A stretch of 64,000 bases of DNA from Zelopaecilomyces penicillatus (taxonomy: Eukaryota > Ascomycota > Sordariomycetes > Hypocreales > Pseudodiploosporaceae): the NCBI GenBank assembly GCA_005765155.1, contig VCCP01000001.1, positions 6,820,001-6,884,000 of the forward strand, given 5' to 3'. Under the pieces are notes generated by a model. It saw only the letters and a list, made by a program, of their open reading frames with translations, made no database searches and had not been told where the DNA came from. A program made the position numbers and the translations under genes. The stretch's first letter is position 1. Every line of letters begins with the position of its first letter. This document shows, piece after piece, positions 23,611 through 35,729 of the stretch.

Positions 23611-26600
23611 ACCAGTCGCGACTTCCAATGAAGCAGAACCGCAGCACTATGAACGCTTTGCAATACAGAAGGAACTGCTCTCAAATATGGATACATTTGT
23701 CCATCCTCAGCAGACAACCTGCTCGGGCCGCACGAAATATTCCCAACCTGTGCTCAACCGACTGCTCCATACGATGCAACTTCCCCTCTGATCTCGTACG
23801 GATATGTTACACTTCACTTACAACCACATACCGAAAAGGCGGCGCGCACAGACATGCCCATCACCACCAAGGCCTAAAGGCTATCCCCAATCACATGGAC
23901 GCCCCGCGACAGCATTGGGCGGTGAATCGCCAGTTCCCCGCAGAGCAGCATGAAGACGAGAAGGCAGTGGCTGCTTTACAACATGCTTCAGCCACTCACT
24001 CACACTTCGGGCGATGAGATGCCATACTTTGTGGTATTAAACTGCCCCGACCAACGTCAATGCGCCAGAACTGTGTGTGGTGGGTGTGGCCGCGTCGTGA
24101 TCTGGTTGGATGGCATGGTCGGCGTTTGACAGCACCCGTTGAGCGGGTGTGGCGCGCCTAACCTTCCTGATACACATAACTACGCCATATTGGGTCCATC
24201 AGACTACTCCAGTCGCTTCGGCTGCTCCGCGTGTGTGGAAGCCTTCTCGAACTCACCATAACATGGTGCGAGAGCAAGGCACACGGATTATACGATGTGG
24301 TCTAATATGAGAAATGAGGTGGCGTGGATGGGATCGCAAAGGTTGGCAAACTTCTCAAATCGAGAGGGCTGCCACGAGGTTATCTCGCACTAATCATTTA
24401 ACAGCTCGGGCGCGTTGCAATGATAAAGCCTTCGCTTTATTATAGCTCACTCAGAGCGTCAATCCATTAATCACCATGTACCTAACGGGCACATTTAGTC
24501 AAGCAACCAACGACGGCATTTGGCTTTCGTACGGAAAGATGATTTACAGATAATGCTGGACATACAGCGGAATCGGATGGAGAGAGATGCCGAAAGTATC
24601 GATCATAAACCTTCCTGTCCGTGCCCTGTGCTGATTCAACTGGCCAACTCTCGGCTGGGAAAATCTCAAATCATCGGAGATGTTGGCTCGATAAACAGAG
24701 CTGCAACTAATTAGCCCGGCAACAAGATGATGCGGCGATACGAATGAACAAACATGCGGCGTCCGAGAGGTAGCCACACTCATCCATCAACCAACTTTGT
24801 TCTGAAGAACGCACAGACTCACAGTCACGTTTACACATTGTACGGAGTACACACACCCACATTTGACTGCCGTAATATGTACCTAGTCTTTTATTAGGCC
24901 ATCCAAGTGTCAAGTGCTTGCAGTGGCGTCAATCGTCTCGGAGTTGACATTCATCCCGGGTTCACTATCTCAAGGATTGCAATACGACTAACTATGTTGG
25001 CCTGTCCCTACCACATACGTAGTACGTACAGTAGAGCTTGGTTAATGGGCACGGGTGCTGATGCGTTCCGCACGGATGGGTAGTTTGCATCGAACAATCA
25101 ATGCAAATACGAACAACGGGCAGTCCTATCAATCCCGTCGGCTCGAATGAAGCAGCACTTTCAAATCACGTCGGAATCAGCTTCAGAACGTGTCTTCTAA
25201 CAGCCTTCCCCCTTTATTTTCTACATCCATTTCTGGTCTGGGACTTGGTTCTTAGGGCCTTGGCTCATTAGAAGACGACCGCGGCCGCGGATGTCCCCTT
25301 AGCTCATAAAAAATTATTCTCGGTCGGCCAACCGAAATATTTTCATGCCGACACGTGGAAAACAAAGACACAATGTGGGATCTATTGGGACTTGTAGGGC
25401 AAACAGATCCGATTTGCTTCCCACAGGTTGGAAGGGCAAGGGGGTGCCAGCAGAGTCAGGGGAACACTCTTCACAAGGCCTGTCCAAGTTGCCCAGGCGT
25501 GGCTTCCTTGATGCTTGAGTGAGCCACTAAAACAGAGGTTAGAGCAGCGATCCCTGCCACGACGGTCTGCAAGGCCCCCAGAAACGACGCAACGGCCTCA
25601 GGGGGTCCCCTGACAAGACGATGGGCTTGGGCGTATCAAAGGTCCAGGTGGATTGACGGAGCTTCCAATGTGACTTCGGCACACGCTTCCAACACTGAAA
25701 CTGGGTTGAGTCGCGGAGCCCACTGTTCAAAATGGGTGAGAATGCTACAAGTACGGGTACGATATCTCCTAGGAGAAGAGAACTGTCGTGCATAGATGCG
25801 AGCATGTCGTTCAGCGGGGAACCGCTATTTACTACTGCATACTGTACAGTTCCATCCTCGAGTCCATGGAATTTCGATGATGCAACAAGCGAAACACTAA
25901 CGCTGTACACATTCTCGAACAGCGCCGGTCGCTGCATCCTACGCGAGAGAGCCTTCTTCCCTCCCTAGTTACATTTATTTGCAAACCGATTACTACTTGG
26001 CAGCATTGAGATAATAGAAATGCATGCCGCGGCTATGGGAGCGGGAGCCCTGCATGATGCCATCTGGAATGTTACGTGGGCAAAAGCGGGCTCTCTCGTA
26101 GGAACACGCAGCCAAGATGGCAACGTCCGAAAAGCCTCATTGGTGGCCCCTTTCCTTTTGCGGGCTGAGCACTGCATTGTGCAGCTGAAAAGGAAAGATA
26201 ACACGCTGAAAAAGGGCGAGTTGCAATGCCATCGTCATTCGTGACGTTGACTCCCAATAACAGGGAGCGTGGCGTAGAATCGCGTGGGAGAATATAGTGT
26301 GTAAAAGTTGGAGGAGGCGTTCGCTATTGGAAATGGCCGTTGAAGAAAACATCAGGGTTTATATTTGGTGTGCAAAGCCATTGGCGGCGATTGCCGGCCT
26401 CGCGACGTGCCGAAAGATTGGGAGACCGTCGCAGCAGCCCCAAACAATCGGTCTGGATGCGAGGAGAGGCAGCTGAGCTGGCCTTGTCTTGGATGCATAC
26501 ATGATGATGCATCGAGTACACCACAAACCATAACAGCTCAGCACAAAGCAAACCTATGGGCAACTATCCATCTCGCAAACCCTGTCAAGACACCAGTTGT

Positions 26601-27825
26601 ACCAATTAGGAACAGCGTCCGCCTACCACCACTCCAGACTGTTTCTGTACTTGCCTGCAGCAACCAGCAAGCCTCAATCGTTAGGAGACCGTCGCACTGG
26701 GTCGCAAACCTAAGCCATGATCCGCCTTGAGGTATCCAATTCAAGCCTCTTGTGCTTGGTGGCTCAGAATGGCTGCGTCAGTTTGACGAAAAACTTGGTG
26801 CCCGATGGAGCAACAGACAGCAAAAACTCGGCCTTCTTTCCAACTTGAGAAGTTGATGCCTTGCAATTGCATCATGGCTCTCTGCCATGAAGAGGAAATG
26901 ATGTCAAAAAAAAAAACCCAGCTTATTGTTTACAAGTTTCAAAACGTTGCTAGATCGATGAAGATCAACCACTAGGGCTCTACAGCTGGGAAACAAGCCA
27001 ACGTCTCACTAGGTAAACTGCCTTCGATCTACTGCCTTTTCGGCAGCTAGATTCTTGCGACGAGCAGTTAGCAAGACCAAAATTTATCATTCACAGGCTT
27101 GATATAAGTTAGTAGTTTGTACTGTACACAAACAAGATGCAACTGCTGAATTGAAATACTCAAGCACCTAAGCTAGGTAGAACGGGGTTGGAGCAGAGAC
27201 ATGCGTCTCGCTCAAACCTGGGGTCCCCTATCGCACAAGGCGCATTTGTGTCCACAGGATAGAGAGAAAGCAAGAAAAAGCAAAAAAGAGGCAAGACATG
27301 CAGCAAGAGCTGGACCAATTACACAACGTTCTGTACCATTGGTGTGTCCGGTGCCATGCATGATGTTTAACAGTTGTCTGTGCAGAGCATCCAAGTAGCA
27401 GACAATGGCACGCAAAACAGATTGCTCTTCGTCCATCATGCTGTCACCAACAACATTAGCTGTGCATAGAGAGAAAAACAACTCAAATAAAATGGCAAAG
27501 GGGAAGAAGCATCCAGGGTTAAGACCTCACCATCATCACACTGACTCACCTGGGTCAGTTCATATTAGGCGCATGCCGAGGACCGTTCTGGGCTGTCCAC
27601 AGTCACCGATAAATTATATTTTTATCACGGGCTAAAGAATATCACGCCTCATCCACCAGCAAGGACCACCATTGTGGGCTCGTGCAACACATACTTGATC
27701 ATTTTCCTCAGGCCCGGGCCAGTTTAAGCAGATCCGAGCCACAGAGGCCAGCATACAATATACCTATAGAGACCATTGTCTGTAATGTCAGCCCGTGGTT
27801 CAATTTCCTTCTCAGCGTTGTCATA

Positions 27826-28173
27826 TTAATCAATCAATCCGTCCATCGCTTTATTTAGCGGCCGAGAGGAAGTTACAAACTGGTTAGACAAGTCCGGACA
27901 TGTTTCCGCGCGGCCACTCGGCTCAGGGGACAAAGATTCATAGTTCGTACTAGCAGCTTCCCATGCCCATGTTTTCATCAGAATGTCTAAATATTGCTTA
28001 GTCGTGTTTGTGACAGGCCTTGTTGGGGGCTCCATTTTGAGCTGGCAGAATTCCGGGCTGCTGGCCGAGGTTGGTTGTGCATGGATATGGGTGGGAGAGG
28101 GTTGTCTCGACTTGTCATCTTGCTTTCCAATAGCCAAGCGAACGAGGAGGAGCACTGATGACAAAAACCACAT
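27826..28173 (-). CDS. Doubtful small open frame with signal-peptide-like start
   Basis: 115 codons from an ATG, beginning MWFLSSVLLLVRLAIGK, which looks like a signal peptide, followed by a polar sequence with two cysteines. No family is recognised and there is no other coding evidence. It is listed only because small secreted proteins of fungi often look like this. Chance is the more likely explanation. Confidence 0.15.
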   Translation of the reverse strand: MWFLSSVLLLVRLAIGKQDDKSRQPSPTHIHAQPTSASSPEFCQLKMEPPTRPVTNTTKQYLDILMKTWAWEAASTNYESLSPEPSGRAETCPDLSNQFVTSSRPLNKAMDGLID

Positions 28174-28322
28174 TTTCTCTCAAGACCCAAAGCCCGCACA
28201 GAACATGCAATTATGCACCTCATCACATCCATGCCGTACTATGCAGACGCGCAGGCACCAACAGCATGGATTTGGTCCAATGTTGATGGGTTGATTGATG
28301 CGTGCCCATATGTACTACGAAG

Positions 28323-28343
28323 GGTAGGTACCTAGGTAGGTAG
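28323..28343. repeat. GGTAGGTACCTAGGTAGGTAG motif copy
   Basis: Palindromic centre TAGGTACCTA flanked by GGTAGGT units. A further GTAGGTAGGGTTAG lies at 28376-28388. Confidence 0.8.
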
Positions 28344-31300
28344 ATTAGTACTGTAGAGCATGCCTCCCTGGTACTGTAGGTAGGGTTAGAGGCCTAGCCC
28401 ACTGCAGCTCCAGGGCTCTTCAGGCTACAGACCCCTGGGAGGTGCGAGAATACAGGTGACGACGCCGAGAACACTGTGCGGCGCTCAGTGCGTGCATCGC
28501 TAGCCTGCCGCTTGGCATCAGAGATGGAAAGCTGCTGCCGCTGTTGCTGGTTCTGGGAGGCGGGCAGACAACAGGGTGCCAAAAAAAAGAACCTCGCCGA
28601 TATGACACCCCTTTAGATTGATGAGAGAGCCTGGAAAGCTTGCGGATCACCATCCAATTCAAAACAATAGTTGATATGCAGTAAACTATGTATTGTAGCT
28701 TACTTTGTTGCAAGTTTTAGGCATTAAAAATTAGCTACGGAGTAGAGGTTTGCAGAGATGTCTGTCTCTATAAAATCTCTTGGGCTTGGTTGGCAGGTCA
28801 GGTTAGCCAAAGTCGGCGGGACGGGACTTGGCCGCTTTGGGAGGGGCCAAGCACGGATCAAGGGCCAGGGCTATGATGGGCCTGAGGGGTCGTCCCTCAG
28901 GGGTCTAGAGGCGTACTGCAAAGTACGGATTACGAGTTATGGAGAAACGAAGGGCCCTAGTATCGTATATCGCTACCAAGACCTCCCATGGTAATGGGCA
29001 GGATAGGGAGTGCCTCTGAACGATACTTACAGGAATATGCACTACATTTATACCTATCCTACCCTAAAACAGCCCAACTTACCGGCCAAATATGCCCTGG
29101 TTGCCTAATATTGAAGACACCCGGCCTGCCAAGCGGACATGGAGTGCATCCCAGCCTTGTAGTGAACTCGTGTATCCAAACGCATTCGCACATGCAGGTC
29201 ATATTAACGATGACAAGATGACCTGAATTGAATAGTACAGGTACTAAGTGCACAGTTAGGCAGGTACCATTAGTAATTAGTACAGGTATGTTGTAGCAGT
29301 AGGAGGAGGAACAATAGGCTGGGAATCTTCCCACTCCTTCTGGGTAGAATAGGTACCTGCGATGTGACCCAGTGCATACCCTATGTGCTTGATGAAACCG
29401 TACAGTCGAGCCGAAATGCACGCCATACCAGTATGTTCCACGGGGTTTGTGGTGCATTACAGTAGTCGATTCCCTGATTACGGGTTTGGTATTAGCGAGC
29501 CTGGATGAGATGATGTGAGCTCTATCGAAAGGGCAAGGCAGGGGCAGTTGATTACCTGCCTATGTACGGAGGTCCATTTCAGAAGTGTTGTCCAGGCGCT
29601 AAGGCGAAGATCCCTGTCGGTACCTATTGGCATTGAAAGATACGTCACTCCCTATAGCTTGCCCTGAAATATTCAGGCTATAGTGCTTTTATCAAGCTTA
29701 TAGGTAATTAGGTTAGTGAGCCTAGGGCACAAGGTTCGCTATAATATAGTGGGCGGCAACTTTGATATCTTGTAGCTGATGTAGAGTACAATGACTAAGC
29801 AATATCATGGCTCCAACTTTTGACATGGACCTCCGTACCTGGTTTTATATCGATTGATAGTAGGTAGTATATTGGCTATCAATCTATGGGTGTATAGAGT
29901 GAGCACTATCAGCATTCCATTACAGGAAACCCCCAACTGCAGCTCTCCTTGTCTCCCTCATAGCCCGTTCATGGACATCCCTGTGGCAGTGCTCGAACAC
30001 CCACCCTCTACGATATCCGCTTTCTGCAGCGCTCCCCTCTCTCCCTTTTTGCGCGCCGGCCCCCCTCATCCAATCAGTACCTAAATAACTACCCACCGAC
30101 ACAACCCTACTAACCTTAGCAAAAGACTTGTTGTGGGCTCTTTCTCGTGCGCGCACGTTGCGGTGCGACATTCCCACGTCACGGCACTTGCGGCTCAGCA
30201 CTAGAGAAAGAAGAAGAGACACCACACATAGAAGTCGCTTTGCGGCGCCCATCTTATCCTCTCTTGATCAGAATCCCTTTTTGGAGAAGAGGAGGAGGGG
30301 AGGGGGGGGGAGCGGGGGTGGTGCGAAAAGCTGGGAAAGGTTGTAAATTATCGTCATACGAGGCAGAGGCAGATGCTCCAGCCGATAGATAGTTCAGAAG
30401 CAGCCATCGTTCGATGGTTCATCGCCAAACAAAAACGTGACAAAAACCAAGCCCAAAACTACTACTACCGGTCGGCTGGACCGCACGCAAGCCTCAAAAT
30501 CTACACCTAGCAGAGTTGCACAGTACACTATAACCCCAGTTCCTTTTTTTCGGTGCGGAAGCCCATCCAGATCATTGTGCTTTGTGGCTGGCAGAGTCCC
30601 GTCAGTGCCTTTTGGGGGGGGGGGAGAAGGTACCGCCTATTATTTACAGGCTACGCTGTAGGTGTACAGGCTAGGAAGTGTGGGTTGCTCCAGGGTCCAG
30701 GGGGTTTTGGCCAGGAACACGACGACCGCGCAACTAGTTGACCAGGAGGAGGAGGAGGAGACCTGCCAGTCCGTTTTCTTTGATTGAGAGCGAGCCAGAG
30801 AGAACCGACCAGCTACAGCTACCTAGTAGGAGGAGGAGGAAGAAAAAAAAGCAACTATCCATCGAGGGCCCCCTTTTCCCTCCTCCCCCTACCACTCTGG
30901 CTGATTCTCGTCTGTCTGTTTGTTCTGTTTGTGTGTCTTTGCCATAATCACAAGCGCCCACAGCGCAGTTCATCCATTCATCCATCCATTCATTCTCTCT
31001 GGTCACATCCACTTCCTTTCCTGTCTTTCCAACACACAGATCTCTTTTATTATCCGCTTCCTTTCGCCCTCCGTTGTTCCCTTTTCCCACGCCCCCCCCC
31101 TTTCACCCCCCTTCCCCTCTGTCAGCCGCGCCGCAGAACACACCCACCAACCGCATGCTAAGGCCGGCACTTTAAACAGCCAGCCCAGCTGGAGCTTCGA
31201 CTTTGTCTCACTCCTCAGTGCGTGTGCGGCCTCTGTGCGGCGGGCAAACACAACCCGACCGCGGCGCTGCTTGCTTGCCTGCCTGGCAGTTCACAGCAGG

Positions 31301-31444
31301 GCTTTCCAGCCGCCTGAGCGCGATCTCTGTACAGGGCTACTACGTACCTCCGTCCCCGTTGGTGGCCCTCAATCATGCAGGCGTCGTCCCCGCTCTCTAC
31401 TCTCTCACGCCCAGCATTCTTGATGCTACTTTGATACAACGACT

Positions 31445-31451
31445 TGAAACA
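31445..31451 (+). promoter_or_regulatory. TGAAACA, pheromone-response-element match
   Basis: Exact match to the yeast Ste12 site TGAAACA, 500 bases before the start codon of the RING-PH-VWA gene. A single seven-base match is weak evidence; it is listed because the downstream product resembles a mating-pathway scaffold. Confidence 0.25.
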
Positions 31452-31534
31452 CAACCCACCACCCACCATCCACCACCTCCCCACTGCCTTTTGGTGCTAT
31501 TATTACTAGCGGTACAGCAGCACAGGGCCTTTTA

Positions 31535-31555
31535 GTACCTACCTACCTAGTACCC
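31535..31555. repeat. AGTACCTACCTACCTAGTACC motif copy
   Basis: Copy of the ACCT/AGGT tandem about 400 bases before the start codon of the RING-PH-VWA gene, so in its promoter or leader. Confidence 0.8.
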
Positions 31556-31950
31556 CATCCTACACTGCCTATTGCCTACCGCCTACAGGGACAGCCAGCC
31601 AAGCCAAGCCGACAGCCAAGCCTGCCGGCCTCACCTATCTGTGGCCCATCGTCTACCCATCCATCCTCTTTTCCCTTTTCCGCACTTACACACCCGCCTA
31701 AATCGCATTCGCTCTCTGCACTCTTCTCCATTCTGCACTACTCGGCCATATACTCCATGATCCTACGACCTGCTTTCTCCTTGAACGATTCTGTCTACAT
31801 CGCAATCTATTAGTAGACACGTCTAACACTCCAGACACGGGGTTCCCCACCCCAAATCCCTTCCGCCGACTCGTCGCTCAAGACGTAGTTGCGTGCCGTC
31901 CACGACTTCTACTACTCTTCTCATAAAACCCCTCCACAACTTGGCTCTCC

Positions 31951-34900
31951 ATGTTCAGTCTATTCCACCGAAATCACGGCCACGGCAACACGCGCTCTTC
32001 CGACAGCCTGCGGAACAAGAAATCAGATCATTCCTCCAGTCGGGGTGAGCTGGGTCCCCTCGACCACCCATCACCGAAATCTGGCGCCTTCCGATCTCGT
32101 CCTGGCACAAGCCAAACGGAGGCGCCTTTCATTCTTGAGGGTACGTGTTTTGGTTCTCTTGTAGTTTTCTATTTGAGAATGCCTCTTCTTTTTGCCATTG
32201 CTGCGCGGCTTCCCCTTTATTTTTTTTTTGGCCATGCCTTTCCACTGACAGCAACCCTACTCTCTCTAGGCCAATCTCTAAACCAACCTCGACATAAATC
32301 CAGCCCACTGGGAAGCAATCCCGTCCACCGACGCGGCGGGTCGATTAGCTCTCTTACAAGCAACACTTCGCGCAGGGTAGGCGCCCTCGACAACAACGTC
32401 ATGGCTAGCACCGCAGAGAGAAGCCGCTTGCGGCGCGAGAGAACCTTTGTCGGCAGCGAATGCGCTGTATGCGAAGAGCCCCTGGAGCACACACTGCAAG
32501 GCGAGCGGATCCTCCAGTTTTCATGCTCGCACGTCTCCCACGAGGCGTGTTTCTACGAATTCATCCGCGAATTTGAATCACAGTACTGCCCGACATGCAA
32601 TTCACCACTGCATCTCGACACCAGCCGAGGAGGCAACGTTATTGACATTAGTTCGTCCTCCCGGCATGCCGATATGACGGGGCTGGGTACTAACTCAGAG
32701 GCAGACAAGATAGGCAATATTGTGCGCACCGCTGGTAGTGACACTAGGTCTGTTCACACATCAACTCCAACATGGGATAGCCAGACTATGAGAGCACCAA
32801 GTGTCGACAGCGCCCAAAGACGACAGATGCCACAGACACCCAGCATCGGCAGAGGAAGTAGCATGAGGGAAAGCCGAGATACACCGGCATCAGAACGCTT
32901 TTCTCATTCAAGACATGGCCGCAGTGACAGCGAGGTTACTGGACTCACGGGTGTCACCTCATCCAACGGCTATCCTGAGACAACACAAAGCGGTCCCCAA
33001 TGGCGACATGACTATGATGTCCAGGCCATGGAAGCGAGCCCAGGAAGCCCACGCGCAGTGACCCGAAAGCCAATCCCACCCCCAAGCGTCACAGTTCGAT
33101 CCGAATTCCCGACAATTAATCGATCTCGCCAGCAACAAACTCTTACTTGCCTGATTACGATCGAAGTGCCAGACAACAACTGGAAACCGGATCCAGAGGA
33201 TATTGGATCACCAATTCAACAACAGCAACAACCGCAGCCGCCATTACCTATTAACACTAGACTTGATGACCTTGCCAGATCGCCAGTGCAGAACACCTCG
33301 AGGTTCTACCCATACGAAGCTGCCGACGTCCTTGAAGAGATGACGGAAAGTCTCCGCAGTCGTGTTGACAATTGGCACGGTCTGGACTTTAGCAGGTTAG
33401 TTCAGACGAAAAAATTATCCTTTTCAATTTGACATGCGTCAATATGGCGTAGGATTTCCCTTTAGTAGATGACTAACTCTTTTGCCTTTTTTCCCACAGA
33501 TTCGGCCCATTGAGACTTTATGGTACTCTTCGAGTTGGCAAGGACAAAGTCTCCTGGCAAGAGCTCGAATGCTATCTTTTTGCAGAGATGCTCATTTGTG
33601 TGAAGGAGAAGAAGCTCCCGCAGCAATGGGATGACAATGGTGCCCCACAACGCCAGACCCGGTGCACACTCAAGGGGTCCATACTCATTAAAAAGCACCT
33701 CAATGAGGTTTCTGAGACAGGTACCATCGACGAGAATGTCCTGACCCTCAATCTCTCAGTGGCCGAGCTGCCTCAATTTCATCTGAGATTTGAGAATCGA
33801 AATCAGCTTAAGCTGTGGAACCAGGCTCTTCTGGATCTCAACAACGTCGATAGTTTTACCGTTCGAAGCCCGGACTTTGATCTGTCAGAGACGGATGAGG
33901 AAGCAGAGTGGCAGCGCTCTCGACCCCAGAGAGTATCGTCTACCACATCTTCGTGGGGCCCCAAGTCTGTTACGACTGCCCCGACTGAGTACACCTCCAA
34001 CTTTTCGCACAAGAATACGTACCCATTAAACCCAATTCATGTACCCATCGACGTCGTTGTTGTGGTTCCCATCTCCTCCTCCATGCAGGGCGTCAAGATC
34101 AATCTCGTTCGCGATGCACTCAAGTTTATGGTCAACACTTTAGGGGAGCGGGATCGAATGGGTGTAGTCACATTTGGTTCAGGTGGTGGCGGCGTACCCA
34201 TCGTCGGTATGACCACGAAGGCTTGGCTTGGCTGGTCTAGCATCTTGGGCTCCATTAAACCAGTTGGCCAGAAGAGCCACCGCGCCGACGTGGTTGAGGG
34301 CGCTAATGTTGCCATGGACCTTCTCATGCAGCGAAAGCACAACAACCCTATTGCCACTATCATGCTTATCAGTGATGCCTCAACATCTGATGCAGACTCT
34401 GTTGATTTCGTCGTTTCTAGAGCCGAGGCTGCCAAGTAAGTTTTCACTAATACTTCATATCCAAAAAGCTCAACCCAGCAGCACATGGCTAACTCCCTTT
34501 CTAACAGGATCACAATTCATTCATTCGGACTTGGAATGACCCATAAGCCTGATACTATGATTGAGCTGTCATCGAAAACGAAGGCATGCTATACCTATGT
34601 AAAGGACTGGATGATGCTCCGCGAGTGCCTGGCAGGGTGCTTGGGTGGCATGCAGACTCTGTCTCACCAGAACGTCAAGCTAAAGCTCAAGCTGCCTGAG
34701 GGTTCACCTGCCAAGTTCCACAAGATTAGCGGTGCGCTCCAGATCACGAAGAGAGCGACCGGCAGAGATGCCGAGGCCGCGCTTGGAGATCTACGATTCG
34801 GAGACAAGCGCGATATTCTCGTTCAACTCGTCATCATTCCTGATCACACTTCCCAAGAGCAGTTACCGCAAGACCCATGGGACAATATTGTGTCAGGCCT

Positions 34901-35729
34901 GGAAGCCCTTGGCGGTTCTATGGATAACGATGCGGAGAGAACACTATCAGTCGAAGAGGTGCCACTTATACAGGCCGATCTTAGCTGGGGTGATATTCTT
35001 CGAGATGGCACAGTATCCCATATGCCTCGCCCATCCTTATTAGCCATTACGATGCTGCCAGCCGCATCGAGCTCGAAGAACAGGTGGCAGAACTCACCAC
35101 CAATCCCGCCACACCCCAATATCGTCCAACGACGAATGGAACTTTTGACATCCGATATGCTCACGCGAGCGTTGACCCTGGTGAGCCGTGGGCAACATGA
35201 TCGGGCTCATACCCTTCTGAATGAGACGCGCTCGATTCTCAAGGGACTTGGCAAAGGTGGTCTGCCGCCTGTGCCTCCCAATAAGGCCTCGACATCATCA
35301 TCACAAAACCCAGGCAACGATTCTTCGCCCATCTCGGGAACACCGGATCGAAAACGCAGCCCATCACCACCAACTTCTGCCACCTCATCAGCCGGCAATG
35401 GCTTCGCAACAAACCAGCTCGGCAGATCACGTTCCGCTGATGGCCTGGCTCTCGGCACGGGAATAGACGCCAACACTGTTGCTGCTCTGGATGCAGAGCT
35501 TGAGAGCAGCCTCGAATGGATCCAACATCCGGCCGTCTTTGGTCGTGATAGCCGCAAGGCTGTGCTGCAAGCTATTGGCGTTATTAGCTCTCAGCGAGCT
35601 TTCACGTTCCGGAGCCCTATCGAAGGCCTGTGGGCTGGCCGTGTCAATGGCATCAAGCGACTAGCTGACAGAAGCCGCGAGTGGCGAGAGGAAGGTGGCG
35701 GTGAAGGCGGGATCACAGAAGAAGCTTGA
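31951..35729 (+). CDS. RING-PH-VWA protein, Ste5/Far1-like scaffold candidate
   Basis: Four coding exons: 31951-32140, 32270-33395, 33500-34435 and 34508-35729, giving 1157 aa. A RING-H2 finger lies at 128-173 (C128-x2-C131, then CSHVSHEAC, then C170-x2-C173). A PH-like domain starts near 440 (FGPLRLYGTLRVGKDKVSW; CTLKGSILIKKH) and ends in a helix with a conserved-type Trp (NQLKLWNQALLDL). A VWA domain runs from about 620 to 790 (DVVVVVPISSSMQGVK). The same RING-PH-VWA order is found in the yeast pheromone MAPK scaffold Ste5 and its relatives, which tether the kinase cascade at the membrane. The tail is Ser/Pro-rich with a helical segment near the end. The VWA metal motif DxSxS reads PxSxS, so metal binding is probably lost. 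Intron 1 (129 nt) is in frame and stop-free. The domain reading is firm, the scaffold role is inference. Confidence 0.85.

Larger units (their letters stand above)
18973..31950. other. Gene-poor block of about 13 kb
   Basis: No gene could be supported over almost 13 kb. Base composition looks ordinary, with no long AT-rich tract as left by repeat-induced point mutation, and no transposase- or polymerase-like reading frame. It holds many short purine or pyrimidine runs, G-rich strings (20468-20490, 20575-20612, 30288-30318), several AGGTAGGTACC-type motifs and two small perfect hairpins. The last ~1.5 kb are CT-rich and probably include the promoter and a long leader of the RING-PH-VWA gene. 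Long non-coding RNAs or small secreted-protein genes cannot be ruled out. Confidence 0.5.

Noticed and set aside
25539..25937. 132-codon minus-strand open frame
   Set aside because: No recognisable motif, no splice-supported extension, overlaps an open frame on the other strand.
30920..31423. 167-codon plus-strand open frame
   Set aside because: CT-rich DNA gives Ser/Pro/Leu-rich frames on one strand; more likely promoter or leader of the RING-PH-VWA gene.
15417..31555. AGGT repeats as a CRISPR-like array
   Set aside because: Units are four bases long, without spacers of constant length, and the genome is eukaryotic.
18973..31950. Transposon or RIP-degraded element in the gene-poor block
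   Set aside because: No long direct or inverted terminal repeats, no transposase or reverse-transcriptase-like frame, and composition is not AT-rich.
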